Assembly: GCF_004135405.1 (NCBI RefSeq)
Contig: NZ_CP035491.1
Coordinates: 1,178,001 to 1,242,000, forward strand
Source of the DNA: Agromyces protaetiae
GTDB taxonomy: Bacteria > Actinomycetota > Actinomycetes > Actinomycetales > Microbacteriaceae
Direction of reading: 5' to 3'
Length of the DNA stretch: 64,000 nt
The translations under genes were made by a program, and so were the position numbers. The notes under the pieces were generated by a model, which was not told the DNA's origin, ran no database searches, and worked only from the letters and a program-made list of their open reading frames with translations. Of this stretch, positions 34,520 to 43,825 are shown piece by piece; the first letter of the stretch is position 1, and every line of letters starts with the position of its first letter.

Positions 34520-34897
34520 ATGACGCAGTCGATCAGCATCGGACCCGCCCCGACGAAACTCCTCCCGCTCGCGGACGCGAGCGCGCGCGGGGGCGACGCC
34601 GAGGCATCCTGCGCCTGCTGCGCGCCGGTCGTCTCGGCGACCGAACAGGGCGCCGCCGAGGCATCCGCCGCTCGCGACCTCGTCGTCGCCGAGTACGCCG
34701 TCGTGGGCATGACGTGCGGCAACTGCGTCAAGCACGTGACGGCCGACGTGTCGGGCGTCACGGGCGTCGAGCGCGTCGAGGTCGACCTCGTCGCGGGCGG
34801 CGTCTCGACGGTGCGCGTGCTGAGCGCACTGCACGTCGACCCGGCGCTCGTCGCCGAGGCCGTCGAGGAGGCGGGCTACGAGGTCGTCGCCGGCTGA
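34520..34897 (+). CDS. copZ: Copper chaperone with heavy-metal-associated domain
   Basis: 125 residues. The C-terminal 70 residues form an HMA domain with the copper site MTCGNC (about residue 63). The N-terminal extension is unusual: about 55 residues with a CACC cysteine cluster near residue 34, which could be an extra metal site. ATG 34520 chosen over ATG 34508, which lies within the operator. Probably delivers Cu(I) to the ATPase at 36712-38841, which shares the operator type. Confidence 0.88.
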   Translation: MTQSISIGPAPTKLLPLADASARGGDAEASCACCAPVVSATEQGAAEASAARDLVVAEYAVVGMTCGNCVKHVTADVSGVTGVERVEVDLVAGGVSTVRVLSALHVDPALVAEAVEEAGYEVVAG

Positions 34898-34927
34898 CGC
34901 GTCCGCTCGCTAGGCTTCCGATCGGGG

Positions 34928-35365
34928 GTGGCAGTGGAACGCACCGGGATCGACGTCGACGCGTGGCTCGCGTCCGTCGGCGGCGCGACCGGTGAGGCGC
35001 TCCGAGCACTCGACGCGCTCATCGCGCCCGAGTTCGCGGGACTCGAGCGCGCACTCTGGCGCGGCGTGTTCTGGGGCGGCACCGATCAAGACATCGTCGG
35101 CTACGGCGCCATTCGCCAAGAGCGCCCGCGCGGGGCATCCGTCGACTGGTTCCTCGTCGGGCTCGCGGCGCAGGCCAAGCACTTCAGCGTCTATGTCAAC
35201 GCCGTCGACGACGGCGAGTACCTCGTGCGCCGGCTCGCGCCGACCCTCGGACGCGTGAAGGTCGGGGCGGCCGCCGTCACCTTCGCCTCGCCCGATCGGC
35301 TCGACCGCGACGGGTTCGTCGCGATGCTGCGGCAGACCCGCGCGCTCGCGACCGATGTGCGCTGA
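34928..35365 (+). CDS. DUF1801-domain protein
   Basis: 145 residues; GTG 34928 (GTG 34934 is an alternative). The conserved 'ALDALIAPEFAGLERALWRG' and 'WFLVGLAAQAKHFSVYVNAV' segments fit the DUF1801 (YdhG-like) family, compact cytosolic proteins of unknown role. Follows the copper chaperone by 30 bases and could be in the same transcript. Confidence 0.82.
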   Translation: MAVERTGIDVDAWLASVGGATGEALRALDALIAPEFAGLERALWRGVFWGGTDQDIVGYGAIRQERPRGASVDWFLVGLAAQAKHFSVYVNAVDDGEYLVRRLAPTLGRVKVGAAAVTFASPDRLDRDGFVAMLRQTRALATDVR

Positions 35366-35508
35366 GCGCGCTCTCCTCTCGCATCGGGTCGCTGAGAACG
35401 TGACCTCGGCGAATCGTGACGAGGATGCCCCGTCCGTTCATCGACCGTTCACCGAACCGTCTCCCGGGCTCCCCCGAACCCTTCGCCCCCGATTCGTAGG
35501 GTCATCGC

Positions 35509-36258
35509 ATGGCCTTGACGACCGCCCCCGTGGCGCAGCGTGTGCGCGCAGTGCTGCGCGACCGCATCGAACGCGGCGAATGGCCCGCGGGCATGGCGCT
35601 GCCGAGCGAGGCGGCGCTGTGCCGTGAGTTCGGCACCTCGCGCGGTCCGGTGCGTCGCGCGCTGTCGGGGCTTCGGGCCGACGGCTACGTCGTCGGCGGG
35701 CGCGGTCGGCCCCCCGTCGTGGGGCGGGTCGTGCCGTCGCAATCGCTCGCCGAATTCCGCTCGTTCACCGAGTGGGCGCGTGCCGAGGGCAAGACACCCG
35801 GCACTCGCACTCTCGTGCTCGAGCGGCGTGCGGCCGCGTCATCCGTCGCGGGACTCCTCGAACTCGACGAGGGCGCGGTCGTCGTCGACCTCGTGCGGGT
35901 GCGGCTCCTCGATGACGTGCCGATCATGATCGAGCGCGCGTCGTTCGTGCCCGACGTCGGCCGCTACCTCTTCGGCATCGACACCGACACGTGCTCGGTG
36001 TCGGCCGAGCTCGCCCGGCACGGCGTGCCGCTCGTGAGCGCACGGCACACGATCGACGCCGTGTCGGCGAACCGGCTCGACGCCGAAGCGCTCGGCATCG
36101 CGGCGGGCGCGCCGCTGCTCCGCGAGCGGCGGCTGTCGAAGGATGCCTCGGGGCGGCCCCTCGAGCACGCCGAAGCGCGCTACCGCTCGGAGTTCGCCGC
36201 GTTCCGCGTCGACAACCGGGTGCCGGGGGCGAGCCCCATCGAGGTGCGCGCGAGCTGA
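35509..36258 (+). CDS. GntR/HutC-family regulator (UTRA domain)
   Basis: 249 residues. Winged helix at about 10-75 ('ALPSEAALCREFGTSRGPVRRAL'), then a UTRA ligand domain ('RVRLLDDVPIMIERASFVP', 'LRERRLSKDASGRPLEHAEA'). HutC-type proteins bind small metabolites such as urocanate or sugars; a link to the hut genes 4 kb away cannot be shown. Leaderless start: TAGGGT then six bases. A small hairpin follows the stop. Confidence 0.9.
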   Translation: MALTTAPVAQRVRAVLRDRIERGEWPAGMALPSEAALCREFGTSRGPVRRALSGLRADGYVVGGRGRPPVVGRVVPSQSLAEFRSFTEWARAEGKTPGTRTLVLERRAAASSVAGLLELDEGAVVVDLVRVRLLDDVPIMIERASFVPDVGRYLFGIDTDTCSVSAELARHGVPLVSARHTIDAVSANRLDAEALGIAAGAPLLRERRLSKDASGRPLEHAEARYRSEFAAFRVDNRVPGASPIEVRAS

Positions 36259-36272
36259 GGCTCGTCCGAGCC
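36259..36272. terminator. Small hairpin after the GntR gene
   Basis: GGCTCG-TC-CGAGCC starts directly after the stop codon and lies between convergent genes. The stem is perfect but short and has no T-run. Confidence 0.35.
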
Positions 36273-36296
36273 GTGCGTTCGCGTGCCGAGCTGCCG

Positions 36297-36668
36297 TCAG
36301 CCGACGAACGGCCCGAGCGGCGTGCCCTGGTGGAACAGCATGCGCGGGCGTCCGCCCGCGACCTTCCACAGCGAGCTGCGGCGGCTGCGCGCGCCGTCGG
36401 CGTCGAGCGTGTACGTCAAGAGCACGACGTCGGGGGCGATGAGCTCGGCGTGCTCGCCAGTGACGACGGCCGACTGCACGTCGACCGAGTCGGCGCCCGT
36501 CATGACGTCGACGAGTTCGGTGCGGGTCCAGAGCCGCCCGCTCTTGCCGATCTCGCGGAAGCTCTCGTCGAGGAGGTCTTCGAGGGCCTCGGGATCGCGC
36601 CGCACCTCGGGTTCGAGCAGTCGCCGCTCGGCACCGGTGACGAGCACGGCGATCGTTTCATCCACCAT
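36297..36668 (-). CDS. DUF4440/NTF2-like protein
   Basis: 123 residues. 'LEPEVRRDPEALEDLLDESFREIGKSG' followed by 'ELVDVM' and a C-terminal 'SLWKVAGGRPRMLFHQGTPL' follow the SnoaL/DUF4440 cone-like fold. Role unknown. Leaderless start: TAGGCT then six bases before ATG 36668. Confidence 0.85.
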   Translation of the reverse strand: MVDETIAVLVTGAERRLLEPEVRRDPEALEDLLDESFREIGKSGRLWTRTELVDVMTGADSVDVQSAVVTGEHAELIAPDVVLLTYTLDADGARSRRSSLWKVAGGRPRMLFHQGTPLGPFVG

Positions 36669-36711
36669 GGGCTGAGCCTAGTGCGCGGACTCGGCCCATG
36701 GTCGGAGGCGG

Positions 36712-38841
36712 TCAGCGCGTGCGCGCGAGCGCACGGCGGGCGGATGCCTCGGGGCGGAGGTCGAGGCGACGCAGGAGTTGCGCGTTGAGCGCCACGACGA
36801 CCGTCGAGAGGCTCATGAGGATCGCGCCGACCGACATCGGCAGGACGAACCCGATCGGAGCGAGCACGCCCGCCGCGAGCGGCACGGACAGCAGGTTGTA
36901 GCCCGCCGCCCACCAGAGGTTCTGCGTCATCTTGCGGTAGGTGGCCTTCGAGAGCTCGATGACCGAGAGCACCGACCGCGGGTCGCTCGAGGCGAGCACG
37001 ACGCCCGCGGAGGCGATCGCGACATCCGTGCCGGCGCCGATCGCGATGCCGACGTCCGCCTGCGCGAGCGCGGGGGCGTCGTTCACGCCGTCGCCGACCA
37101 TCGCGACCGTCCGGCCTTCGGCCTGCAGCTCGGCGACCTTGGCGGACTTGTCTTCGGAACGGACGCCCGCGAACACGCGCTCGATGCCGAGCGACGCTGC
37201 GACCGCGCGGGCGACGGGTTCGGCGTCGCCCGTGATCATGACGACCTCGACGCCTTCGGCGCGGAGCGCGTCGACGGCTTCGCGTGACTCGGGGCGGATC
37301 TCGTCGGCGAGGGCGAGTGCGCCGGCGACCTGTCCGTCGACGAGCACGTGGAGCACGGTCTCGCCGCGGGCGTGCCATCCGTCGGACGCCTCGATTCGCG
37401 TCGCGCCCTCCTGGGCGAGGAGGCCGGGGCCGCCGACCTGGACGACGCGACCGTCGACGACGGCACGCACGCCGAGCGCGGGCGACGCCGTGAAGCCGGT
37501 CGCGGGAGCGACGGTCAGCTGACGACGTGCGGCGTCGGCGACGATGGCCTTCGCGAGCGGATGCTCCGAGTCGGTCTCTGCGGCGGCGGCGAGCGCGATC
37601 ACCCGGTCGGGGTCGAAGCCCGGCGCGGCGACGGCGTCGGTCACGACGGGCTCGCCCTTCGTGAGGGTGCCGGTCTTGTCGAAGAGCACGGCGTCGACGG
37701 TGCGCATGGTCTCGAGCGCGAGCCGGTCGGTGACGAGCACGCCGCCCTTCGCGGCGCGTTCGGTCGCGATCTGGACGACGAGCGGGATGGCGAGACCGAG
37801 GGCGTGGGGGCACGCGATGACGAGCACGGTGATCGTGCGGATCACGGCGTCGTCGGGGCTGCCGAGCAGGGTCCAGGCGATCGCCGTGACGAGGGCCGCG
37901 GCGAGCGCGAACCAGAACAGCCAGCCCGCGGCGCGGTCGGCGAGGCGTTGTGCCCGAGACGTCGAGGCCTGCGCTTGGGCGACGAGCCGCTGGATGCCCG
38001 CGAGCGCCGTGTCGTCGCCGACGGCCGAGACCCGCACGCGGATCGCCGTGTCGGTCGCGACGGTGCCCGCGACGACCTGGGCGCCGGGGCCGCGCGTGAC
38101 CGGGCGGGACTCGCCCGTGATCATCGACTCGTCGACCGCCGCGGTGCCCTCGACGACCTCGCCGTCGGCGGGGACGCGACCGCCGGGGCGCACGACGACG
38201 ACGTCGCCGAGGCGGAGGTCGGCGGGCGCGACGAGCTCGGTGGAGTCGCCGACCACGCGCTCGGCCTCGTCGGGCAGGAGCGCCGCGAGGGCGTCGAGCG
38301 CCGACGACGCCTGCGCGATCGACTTCATCTCGATCCAGTGGCCGAGCAGCATGATCACGATGAGGAGCGCGAGCTCCCACCAGAAGTCAAGGTGGTGCGG
38401 GAGGAGCCCGAGGCTCGCGCCGAGCGACGCGAAGTACGCGACGGTGATGGCGAGGCCGATGAGGAGCATCATGCCGGGCTTGCGGGCCTTGAGTTCGCTC
38501 CATGCTCCGCGGAGGAACGGCGAGCCGCCCCAGACGTACATGACCGTGCCGAGCACGGGGGAGATCCACGCGATGAGGGCGTTGTCGGGGAGCGGGTAGC
38601 CGAAAATGCTCGCGAACATCGTGCTGAACGCGACGGTCGGCACCGCGAAGACGAGCATGATCCAGAACAGGCGGCGGAACTGGCCGACGTGCGCGGAGTG
38701 ATCGTGCGCGCTGTGGTCCTGCATGCCCGCGCTCAGGCCGTGACCGGTGTGGGCCGAATGCATGTCGTGTCCGGCGTGCATGTCGTGGCCGGCGTGCATG
38801 TCGTGGTCCACGTGTTCCTCCACGCCTGTGTCCTTCCCCAT
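36712..38841 (-). CDS. copB: CPH-type copper-translocating P-type ATPase (CopB-like)
   Basis: 709 residues from ATG 38841 (GAAGGGGAG upstream). The N-terminus is His/Met-rich (repeated HAGHDMH), not an HMA domain. Eight helices surround the catalytic loops: 'DESMITGESRPV' actuator, 'IACPHALGLAIP' with CPH instead of CPC (P1B-3/CopB class, linked to Cu(II) or Ag export), 'DKTGTLTKGEP' with the phosphorylated Asp (about residue 389), and 'VGDGVNDAPALAQADVG'. Exports copper across the membrane. Gene controlled by the CsoR-type box 19 bases upstream, shared in type with the copper chaperone gene. Confidence 0.95.
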   Translation of the reverse strand: MGKDTGVEEHVDHDMHAGHDMHAGHDMHSAHTGHGLSAGMQDHSAHDHSAHVGQFRRLFWIMLVFAVPTVAFSTMFASIFGYPLPDNALIAWISPVLGTVMYVWGGSPFLRGAWSELKARKPGMMLLIGLAITVAYFASLGASLGLLPHHLDFWWELALLIVIMLLGHWIEMKSIAQASSALDALAALLPDEAERVVGDSTELVAPADLRLGDVVVVRPGGRVPADGEVVEGTAAVDESMITGESRPVTRGPGAQVVAGTVATDTAIRVRVSAVGDDTALAGIQRLVAQAQASTSRAQRLADRAAGWLFWFALAAALVTAIAWTLLGSPDDAVIRTITVLVIACPHALGLAIPLVVQIATERAAKGGVLVTDRLALETMRTVDAVLFDKTGTLTKGEPVVTDAVAAPGFDPDRVIALAAAAETDSEHPLAKAIVADAARRQLTVAPATGFTASPALGVRAVVDGRVVQVGGPGLLAQEGATRIEASDGWHARGETVLHVLVDGQVAGALALADEIRPESREAVDALRAEGVEVVMITGDAEPVARAVAASLGIERVFAGVRSEDKSAKVAELQAEGRTVAMVGDGVNDAPALAQADVGIAIGAGTDVAIASAGVVLASSDPRSVLSVIELSKATYRKMTQNLWWAAGYNLLSVPLAAGVLAPIGFVLPMSVGAILMSLSTVVVALNAQLLRRLDLRPEASARRALARTR

Positions 38842-38859
38842 CGTCTCCCCTTCCGCGAA

Positions 38860-38878
38860 GATACCCCTAGGGGGTATC
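38860..38878 (-). promoter_or_regulatory. CsoR-type copper operator upstream of the CopB-like ATPase
   Basis: GATACCCC-TAG-GGGGTATC is a perfect 8-base-arm dyad with the same 3-base centre spacing as the box at 34494. It lies 19 bases before the ATPase start, next to its ribosome site. The shared core TACCCC-N3-GGGGTA argues for one copper-sensing regulator acting on both genes. Confidence 0.9.
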
Positions 38879-39018
38879 GCTACGTCCAGCACAACGGGAC
38901 GTTCGGCACCGGCATTCCCGATTCGTCGCGATCGATGCGCACGCATCGTCCGGGATCGCAGACGCTTCGCAGTCCGGATGCCTCGGTGCGCGGCATCCTC
39001 GCTCGCTAGCGTGGCTTC

Positions 39019-39966
39019 ATGGCCGACGCCGCCCTCTCGCACGACCCGCTCTGGCCCCGAGCGGGCGCGTGGCCCGCACTCGCCGACCTCGCACCGGGAG
39101 AACGTGCCGCACTCGCCCTCCTCGGGGTCCCGGCCCACCGCACCTCGCTCTCCCCGACGAACGCGCACGAGACGCCCGCCGCGCTCCGCGTGGCCCTTCG
39201 CCGGTACAGCCCGGCACTCGTTCCCGATCGTTCGGGCGCCCGCGGCGAGGCATCCGGCCCGATCGATCTCGCCGCGCTCGTGCCGATCGTCGATGCCGGA
39301 GACATCCACGAGCCCGACGGTGACGCGGGCGAAGCGCGCACGCGCGCCGCCGTCGCGGCCGCCCTCGTGCGCGCCGATTCCCTCATCGCGCTCGGCGGCG
39401 ACAACTCCGTCACGGTCGCGACGGCGCTCGGGGCTTGGGGAGACGACCTCGGCACTGCCGGACTCGTGACGATCGACGCCCACTACGACCTGCGCGACGG
39501 CGTCTCGAACGGGTCGCCCGTGAGACGGCTCATCGAAGCCGGGCTCGACCCGGCCCGCATCGTGCAGATCGGGATCGCCGACTTCGCGAACTCGGCCGCG
39601 TACGCGAGGCGCGCAGCAGACCTCGGGATCACCGTCGTCCACCGCGACGAACTGCACGGGCGAGCGCCCGCCGACGTCATGGCCGAGGCGCTCGCCGTCG
39701 CCGGTGCCGCGGGCGGACCCGTACACCTCGACGTCGACGTCGACGCGTGCGACCGCGCTGTCGCGCCCGCCTGCCCGGCGTCCGTGCCAGGGGGGCTGGC
39801 CGCATGGGAACTCCGCGCCCTCGTGCGCGCTGCCGCGCGCGACCCGCGCGTGCGAAGCGCCGACCTCGTCGAGATCGACGCGACGGCCGACGCCCCCGAC
39901 GGCCGCACCGTGCGCCTCGCCGCCCTGTGCGTGCTCGAGTTCGCCGCGGGCCTCGCGCTCCGCTGA
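39019..39966 (+). CDS. hutG: Arginase-family ureohydrolase, probable formimidoylglutamase
   Basis: 315 residues. Manganese-site motifs of the arginase/agmatinase family: 'ALGGDNSVTVATALG', 'TIDAHYDLRDG' and 'LDVDVDACDRAVAPACP'. The first motif has Asn where arginases have His (GGDHS), a substitution I believe also occurs in formimidoylglutamases. Next to hutI/hutU, it would convert formiminoglutamate to glutamate and formamide, the last step of histidine breakdown. Leaderless start: TAGCGT then six bases. Followed by a non-coding stretch with a hairpin at 39974-39987. Confidence 0.78.
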   Translation: MADAALSHDPLWPRAGAWPALADLAPGERAALALLGVPAHRTSLSPTNAHETPAALRVALRRYSPALVPDRSGARGEASGPIDLAALVPIVDAGDIHEPDGDAGEARTRAAVAAALVRADSLIALGGDNSVTVATALGAWGDDLGTAGLVTIDAHYDLRDGVSNGSPVRRLIEAGLDPARIVQIGIADFANSAAYARRAADLGITVVHRDELHGRAPADVMAEALAVAGAAGGPVHLDVDVDACDRAVAPACPASVPGGLAAWELRALVRAAARDPRVRSADLVEIDATADAPDGRTVRLAALCVLEFAAGLALR

Positions 39967-39973
39967 CCCTGCC

Positions 39974-39987
39974 GGGCGAGTTCGCCC
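39974..39987 (+). terminator. Hairpin after hutG-like gene
   Basis: GGGCGA-GT-TCGCCC is a perfect 6-base stem starting 8 bases after the stop codon. Confidence 0.45.
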
Positions 39988-40010
39988 TGGGCGCGGCCGA
40001 CGCGGACCGA

Positions 40011-40164
40011 CTTCCGGCGACGGGTCTTCCCACCGACGACGGTGCTTCCCATCGACGAGGGTGCTTCCCACCGAGACGCGCGGCACTTCGGCACTGCGCC
40101 TTGGAGGTGCTGCGACGGGACAGTCCGTGATCGAAGCTTCCTCGAGCGCGCGGCACTCCGGCAC
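40011..40164. repeat. Intergenic repeat module with 3 x 19-bp tandem units
   Basis: The 326-base gap 39967-40292 has no gene. It carries CTTCCGGCGACG (40011-40022), three consecutive 19-base units at 40022-40040, 40041-40059 and 40060-40078 that share the core CTTCCCA(C/T)CGA, then GCGGCACTTCGGCAC (40080-40094) and the variant GCGGCACTCCGGCAC (40150-40164). The same words occur around 28354-28451. A small dispersed intergenic repeat; role unknown. Confidence 0.65.
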
Positions 40165-40292
40165 CGAGCCGCGGCGGTGAAGAGTTCGGCCCAGAGCGGG
40201 CGAGCGCGAGGCCCGCGGCGCGCGGCGGATCGGCGCGCCGCGCCGCTGATGGGCTCGTTGCCCTGTGCACACGCGCGTGACAGGCTGGCGAG

Positions 40293-40829
40293 ATGAAGAC
40301 GCTGTTCCTCGTGCGGCACGCCAAGAGCGATTGGGGCGATCCGGCGCTCGCCGACCACGCCCGTCCGCTCAACGCGCGCGGCCTGCGCGACGCGCCCGCG
40401 ATGGGTCGGCGGCTCGTCGACCGGGGTGTCGTGCCGGGGCTCATCCTCTCGAGCACGGCGCTTCGCGCCCGCACCACCGCCGAGGCGTTCGCCGCCGCGT
40501 TCGAGCTCGAGCCCGGAGCATCCGTCGTCCTCGACCCGACGCTCTACGCGACGACGACCTCGCACCTGCTCGAGACCGTGCAGGGCATCGACGACGCCGT
40601 CGAGACGGCGATGCTCGTCGGGCACAACCCTGAGTTCAGCGGGTTCGTCGCGCGCCTCACGGGTGAGCACGTCGAACTCGTGACGTGCGCGGTCGCCGAA
40701 TGCCGCATCGACGTCGACCACTGGGCGGACGTCGCCATCATCGGCTGGAGCGCTCGCCGCAGGGTGCCCGAGGGCGAAGACCGGGCGCGGCCCGCCGAAC
40801 TCGTGCGGGTCGACGTTCCGGTGCGCTAA
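40293..40829 (+). CDS. SixA-type histidine phosphatase
   Basis: 178 residues. N-terminal '[13 protein letters not shown]' gives the RHxK/RHG catalytic motif with the phospho-acceptor His at about residue 9; a second His lies in '[12 protein letters not shown]'. SixA-like members dephosphorylate small substrates or phospho-His proteins. Likely leaderless: CAGGCT six bases before ATG. The stop overlaps the hutI stop by a few bases (convergent). Confidence 0.92.
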   Translation: MKTLFLVRHAKSDWGDPALADHARPLNARGLRDAPAMGRRLVDRGVVPGLILSSTALRARTTAEAFAAAFELEPGASVVLDPTLYATTTSHLLETVQGIDDAVETAMLVGHNPEFSGFVARLTGEHVELVTCAVAECRIDVDHWADVAIIGWSARRRVPEGEDRARPAELVRVDVPVR

Positions 40830-42040
40830 ACGGCGGCGCCGTCCTTCCACACGCGCTCGACGAGCGGCACACCGGGCCGGTAGGCCAGGTGCACGTACGA
40901 GGGCGCGTCGAGCAGCACGAGATCGGCGCGCGCGCCCGGGCGCAGCACGCCGACGTCGCCGCGTCGGAGGGCTGCGGCGCCGCCGGCCGTCGCCGCCCAG
41001 ACGGCCTCGGCGGGAGTCATCCCCATGTCGCGCACGGCGACCGCGATGCAGAACGGCAGCGAACTCGTGAAGCTCGACCCGGGGTTGCAGTCGCTCGCGA
41101 GGGCGACCGTCGCGCCGGCGTCGAGGAGGCGTCGCGCGTCGGGGTAGGGCTGGCGGGTCGAGAACTCGACGCCCGGCAGGAGCGTCGCGACGGTGCGAGA
41201 AGCGGCGAGCGCCGAGACATCCGCGTCGCTCAGGTACGTGCAGTGATCGACGGATGCCGCGTCGAGCTCGACTGCGAGCGCAACGCCTTCGCCGGGGCCG
41301 AGCTGGTTGCCGTGCACGCGAACGCCGAGGCCCGCCGCGATGCCCGCCTCGAGAACGCGGCGCGACTGCGCGGGCGTGAACGCGCCGCGCTCGCAGAAGG
41401 CGTCGATCCAGCGCGCGTACGGCTCGCACGCGTCGAGCATGTCGCCCACGACGAGGTCGACGTAGGCATCGGGGCCGGCCTCGCCGAGCGGGCCGCCTTG
41501 CGCGTACTCAGTGGGCACGACGTGGGCCCCGAGGAAGGTGACCTCGTCGGTGACCTCGCGCGCGAGCCGCGCGAGCCGGGCTTCGTCGGCGACGGTGAGA
41601 CCGTACCCCGTCTTGATCTCGAACGTCGTCGTGCCCTGGGCGTACAGCTCTGCGACGAAGTTGGCGAGTCGTGTGCGCAGCTCGTCGTCGGACGCGGCCC
41701 GCGTCGCCGCGACGGTCGAGCGGATGCCTCCTGCCGTATATGCCGTTCCCGACATGCGGGCCTCGAACTCCGCGGAGCGGTCGCCGCCGAAGACGAGGTG
41801 CGTGTGCGAGTCGACGAACCCGGGGATCACGGCGTGCCCGCCGGCGTCGACCACGTCGATCTCGTCTTCGCCATCACTTGCCGAATCACCGGCATCGTCG
41901 ACCCACGCGATGCGTCCGTCCACGACGAGCACCGAGGCATCCTTCACGATCCCGAGCGGGCCACCCGCGCGGCCTGGCTGCGGGTCGTTCGTGACGAGTT
42001 CGCCGATGCCCCTGACGAGCAGGCGAGACATCCGCGTCAT
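40826..42040 (-). CDS. hutI: Imidazolonepropionase
   Basis: 404 residues. Amidohydrolase with metal motif '[14 protein letters not shown]' (HxH), '[10 protein letters not shown]', and later metal ligands in 'RVHGNQLG' and '[11 protein letters not shown]'. Opens imidazolone-5-propionate to formiminoglutamate, third step of histidine breakdown. ATG 42040 overlaps the hutU stop (ATGA), so hutU and hutI are translated together. Confidence 0.96.
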   Translation of the reverse strand: MTRMSRLLVRGIGELVTNDPQPGRAGGPLGIVKDASVLVVDGRIAWVDDAGDSASDGEDEIDVVDAGGHAVIPGFVDSHTHLVFGGDRSAEFEARMSGTAYTAGGIRSTVAATRAASDDELRTRLANFVAELYAQGTTTFEIKTGYGLTVADEARLARLAREVTDEVTFLGAHVVPTEYAQGGPLGEAGPDAYVDLVVGDMLDACEPYARWIDAFCERGAFTPAQSRRVLEAGIAAGLGVRVHGNQLGPGEGVALAVELDAASVDHCTYLSDADVSALAASRTVATLLPGVEFSTRQPYPDARRLLDAGATVALASDCNPGSSFTSSLPFCIAVAVRDMGMTPAEAVWAATAGGAAALRRGDVGVLRPGARADLVLLDAPSYVHLAYRPGVPLVERVWKDGAAV

Positions 42041-43716
42041 TCCTCCTCGCCGAGCATCGGCACGCGCAACCCGCGCTCGCGCGCGACCTCTTTCGCCCGC
42101 TCGTAGCCCGCGTCGACGTGCCGCATGACGCCCGTGCCGGGGTCGTTCACGAGCACGCGCGCGATCTTCTCGGCTGCGAGGTCGGTGCCGTCGGCGACGA
42201 GCACCTGGCCCGCGTGGATCGACCGTCCGATGCCGACGCCGCCGCCGTGGTGGATCGACACCCACGTCGCACCCGACGCCGTATTGAGCAGGGCGTTGAG
42301 CAGCGGCCAGTCGGCGATCGCGTCGGAGCCGTCCGCCATCGCCTCGGTCTCGCGGTAGGGCGAGGCGACCGATCCCGAGTCGAGGTGGTCGCGGCCGATC
42401 ACGATGGGCGCGGACAGCTCGCCCGACGCGACCATCTCGTTGAACTTCAGCCCCGCGAGGTGGCGCTCTTTGTACCCGAGCCAGCAGATGCGCGCGGGGA
42501 GTCCCTCGAAGTGCACCTTCTCGGACGCCTGCTCGATCCAGCGCTTCAAGTGCGCATCTTCGGGGAAGAGTTCGACGATCGCACGGTCGGTCGCCGCGAT
42601 GTCGGCCGGGTCGCCCGACAGCGCCGCCCACCGGAACGGCCCCTTGCCCTCGGCGAAGAGCGGACGGATGTATGCGGGCACGAAGCCCGGGAAGTCGAAC
42701 GCGTGCTCGAACCCGCCGAGCTTCGCCTCGGCGCGCAGCGAGTTGCCGTAGTCGAAGACCTCGGCGCCGCGCGCCTGGAACCCCACCATCGCCTCGACGT
42801 GCTTCGCGATCGACGCGCGCGCGAGGCGCGTGAACTCGACGGCGTCGAGCGCCGCGAGATCCTGCCATTCGCCCATCGCGACGCCCTCGGGCAGATAGGC
42901 GAGCGGGTCGTGCGCGCTCGTCTGGTCGGTCACGATGTCGATCGGCACTTCGCGCTCGAGGAGCTCCGCGAAGACCGTCGCGGCATTGCCGACGACGCCG
43001 ACGGAGAGTGCGACCTTCGAAGTCTTCGCGGCGAGCACTCGCTCGAGCGCGTCGTCGAGCGTCGGGGCGATCTCGTCGAGGTAGCCGTGGTCGACGCGGC
43101 GCTGGAGGCGGGACTCGTCGACGTCGACGATGAGCACCGCACCGCCGTGCATCGTCACGGCGAGCGGCTGGGCGCCGCCCATGCCGCCGCAGCCGGCGGT
43201 GAGGGTCAGCGTCCCCGCGAGGCTGCCGTCGGCGCGCCCGAGCTTGCGCCCGACCGCGCCGAACGTCTCGTACGTGCCCTGCAGGATGCCCTGCGTGCCG
43301 ATGTAGATCCACGAGCCGGCCGTCATCTGGCCGTACATGATGAGCCCTTCGGCCTCGAGCTTGCGGAACTCGGGCCACGTCGCCCAATCGCCCACGAGGT
43401 TCGAGTTCGCGATAAGCACGCGCGGGGCCCACTCGTGCGTGCGGAAGACGCCGACGGGCTTGCCCGACTGCACGAGCAGCGTCTCGTCGGCCTCGAGGTC
43501 TTCGAGGGTGCGGACGATCGCGTCGTACGCGTCCCAGTTGCGGGCGGCCTTGCCGGTGCCGCCGTAGACGACGAGGTCTTCGGGCCGCTCGGCGACCTCG
43601 GGGTCGAGGTTGTTCATGAGCATGCGCAGCGGCGCCTCGGTCTGCCAGCTCTTGGCGGTGAGCTTGGAGCCGCGGGCGGCTCGAACGGTGCGCGCGGCGG
43701 TGGGTGCATCGGTCAT
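42037..43716 (-). CDS. hutU: Urocanate hydratase
   Basis: 559 residues from ATG 43716; a longer frame upstream would overlap the operator. Hallmarks: '[26 protein letters not shown]', here cited as its segment [12 protein letters not shown], '[18 protein letters not shown]' with the NAD-binding loop, and '[19 protein letters not shown]'. Adds water to urocanate using tightly bound NAD. First gene of hutU-hutI. GACCAT six bases before the ATG may be a leaderless -10; the palindrome at 43771 is the probable operator. Confidence 0.95.
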   Translation of the reverse strand: MTDAPTAARTVRAARGSKLTAKSWQTEAPLRMLMNNLDPEVAERPEDLVVYGGTGKAARNWDAYDAIVRTLEDLEADETLLVQSGKPVGVFRTHEWAPRVLIANSNLVGDWATWPEFRKLEAEGLIMYGQMTAGSWIYIGTQGILQGTYETFGAVGRKLGRADGSLAGTLTLTAGCGGMGGAQPLAVTMHGGAVLIVDVDESRLQRRVDHGYLDEIAPTLDDALERVLAAKTSKVALSVGVVGNAATVFAELLEREVPIDIVTDQTSAHDPLAYLPEGVAMGEWQDLAALDAVEFTRLARASIAKHVEAMVGFQARGAEVFDYGNSLRAEAKLGGFEHAFDFPGFVPAYIRPLFAEGKGPFRWAALSGDPADIAATDRAIVELFPEDAHLKRWIEQASEKVHFEGLPARICWLGYKERHLAGLKFNEMVASGELSAPIVIGRDHLDSGSVASPYRETEAMADGSDAIADWPLLNALLNTASGATWVSIHHGGGVGIGRSIHAGQVLVADGTDLAAEKIARVLVNDPGTGVMRHVDAGYERAKEVARERGLRVPMLGEEE

Positions 43717-43770
43717 GTTCCGATGGTCGCGCAGCGGCGAAGGGGCGGCAACGGATGTCTCGGGCCGGGC

Positions 43771-43786
43771 GTCCGGAATTCCGGAC
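43771..43786 (-). promoter_or_regulatory. Palindromic operator of hutUI
   Basis: GTCCGGAATTCCGGAC is a perfect 16-base palindrome centred about 62 bases upstream of hutU. It differs by one base from the site at 47027-47042 in front of the IclR gene, so both are probably bound by that regulator. Confidence 0.85.
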
Positions 43787-43825
43787 ATGCCGAACGTGGC
43801 TCGACCCGATTCGACTCGACGCGAC

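Noticed and set aside
35509-36258. HutC-type GntR as the hut regulator
   Set aside because: It is 3-10 kb from the hut genes with other genes between, while an IclR gene adjoins hutH and palindromes link it to hutU.
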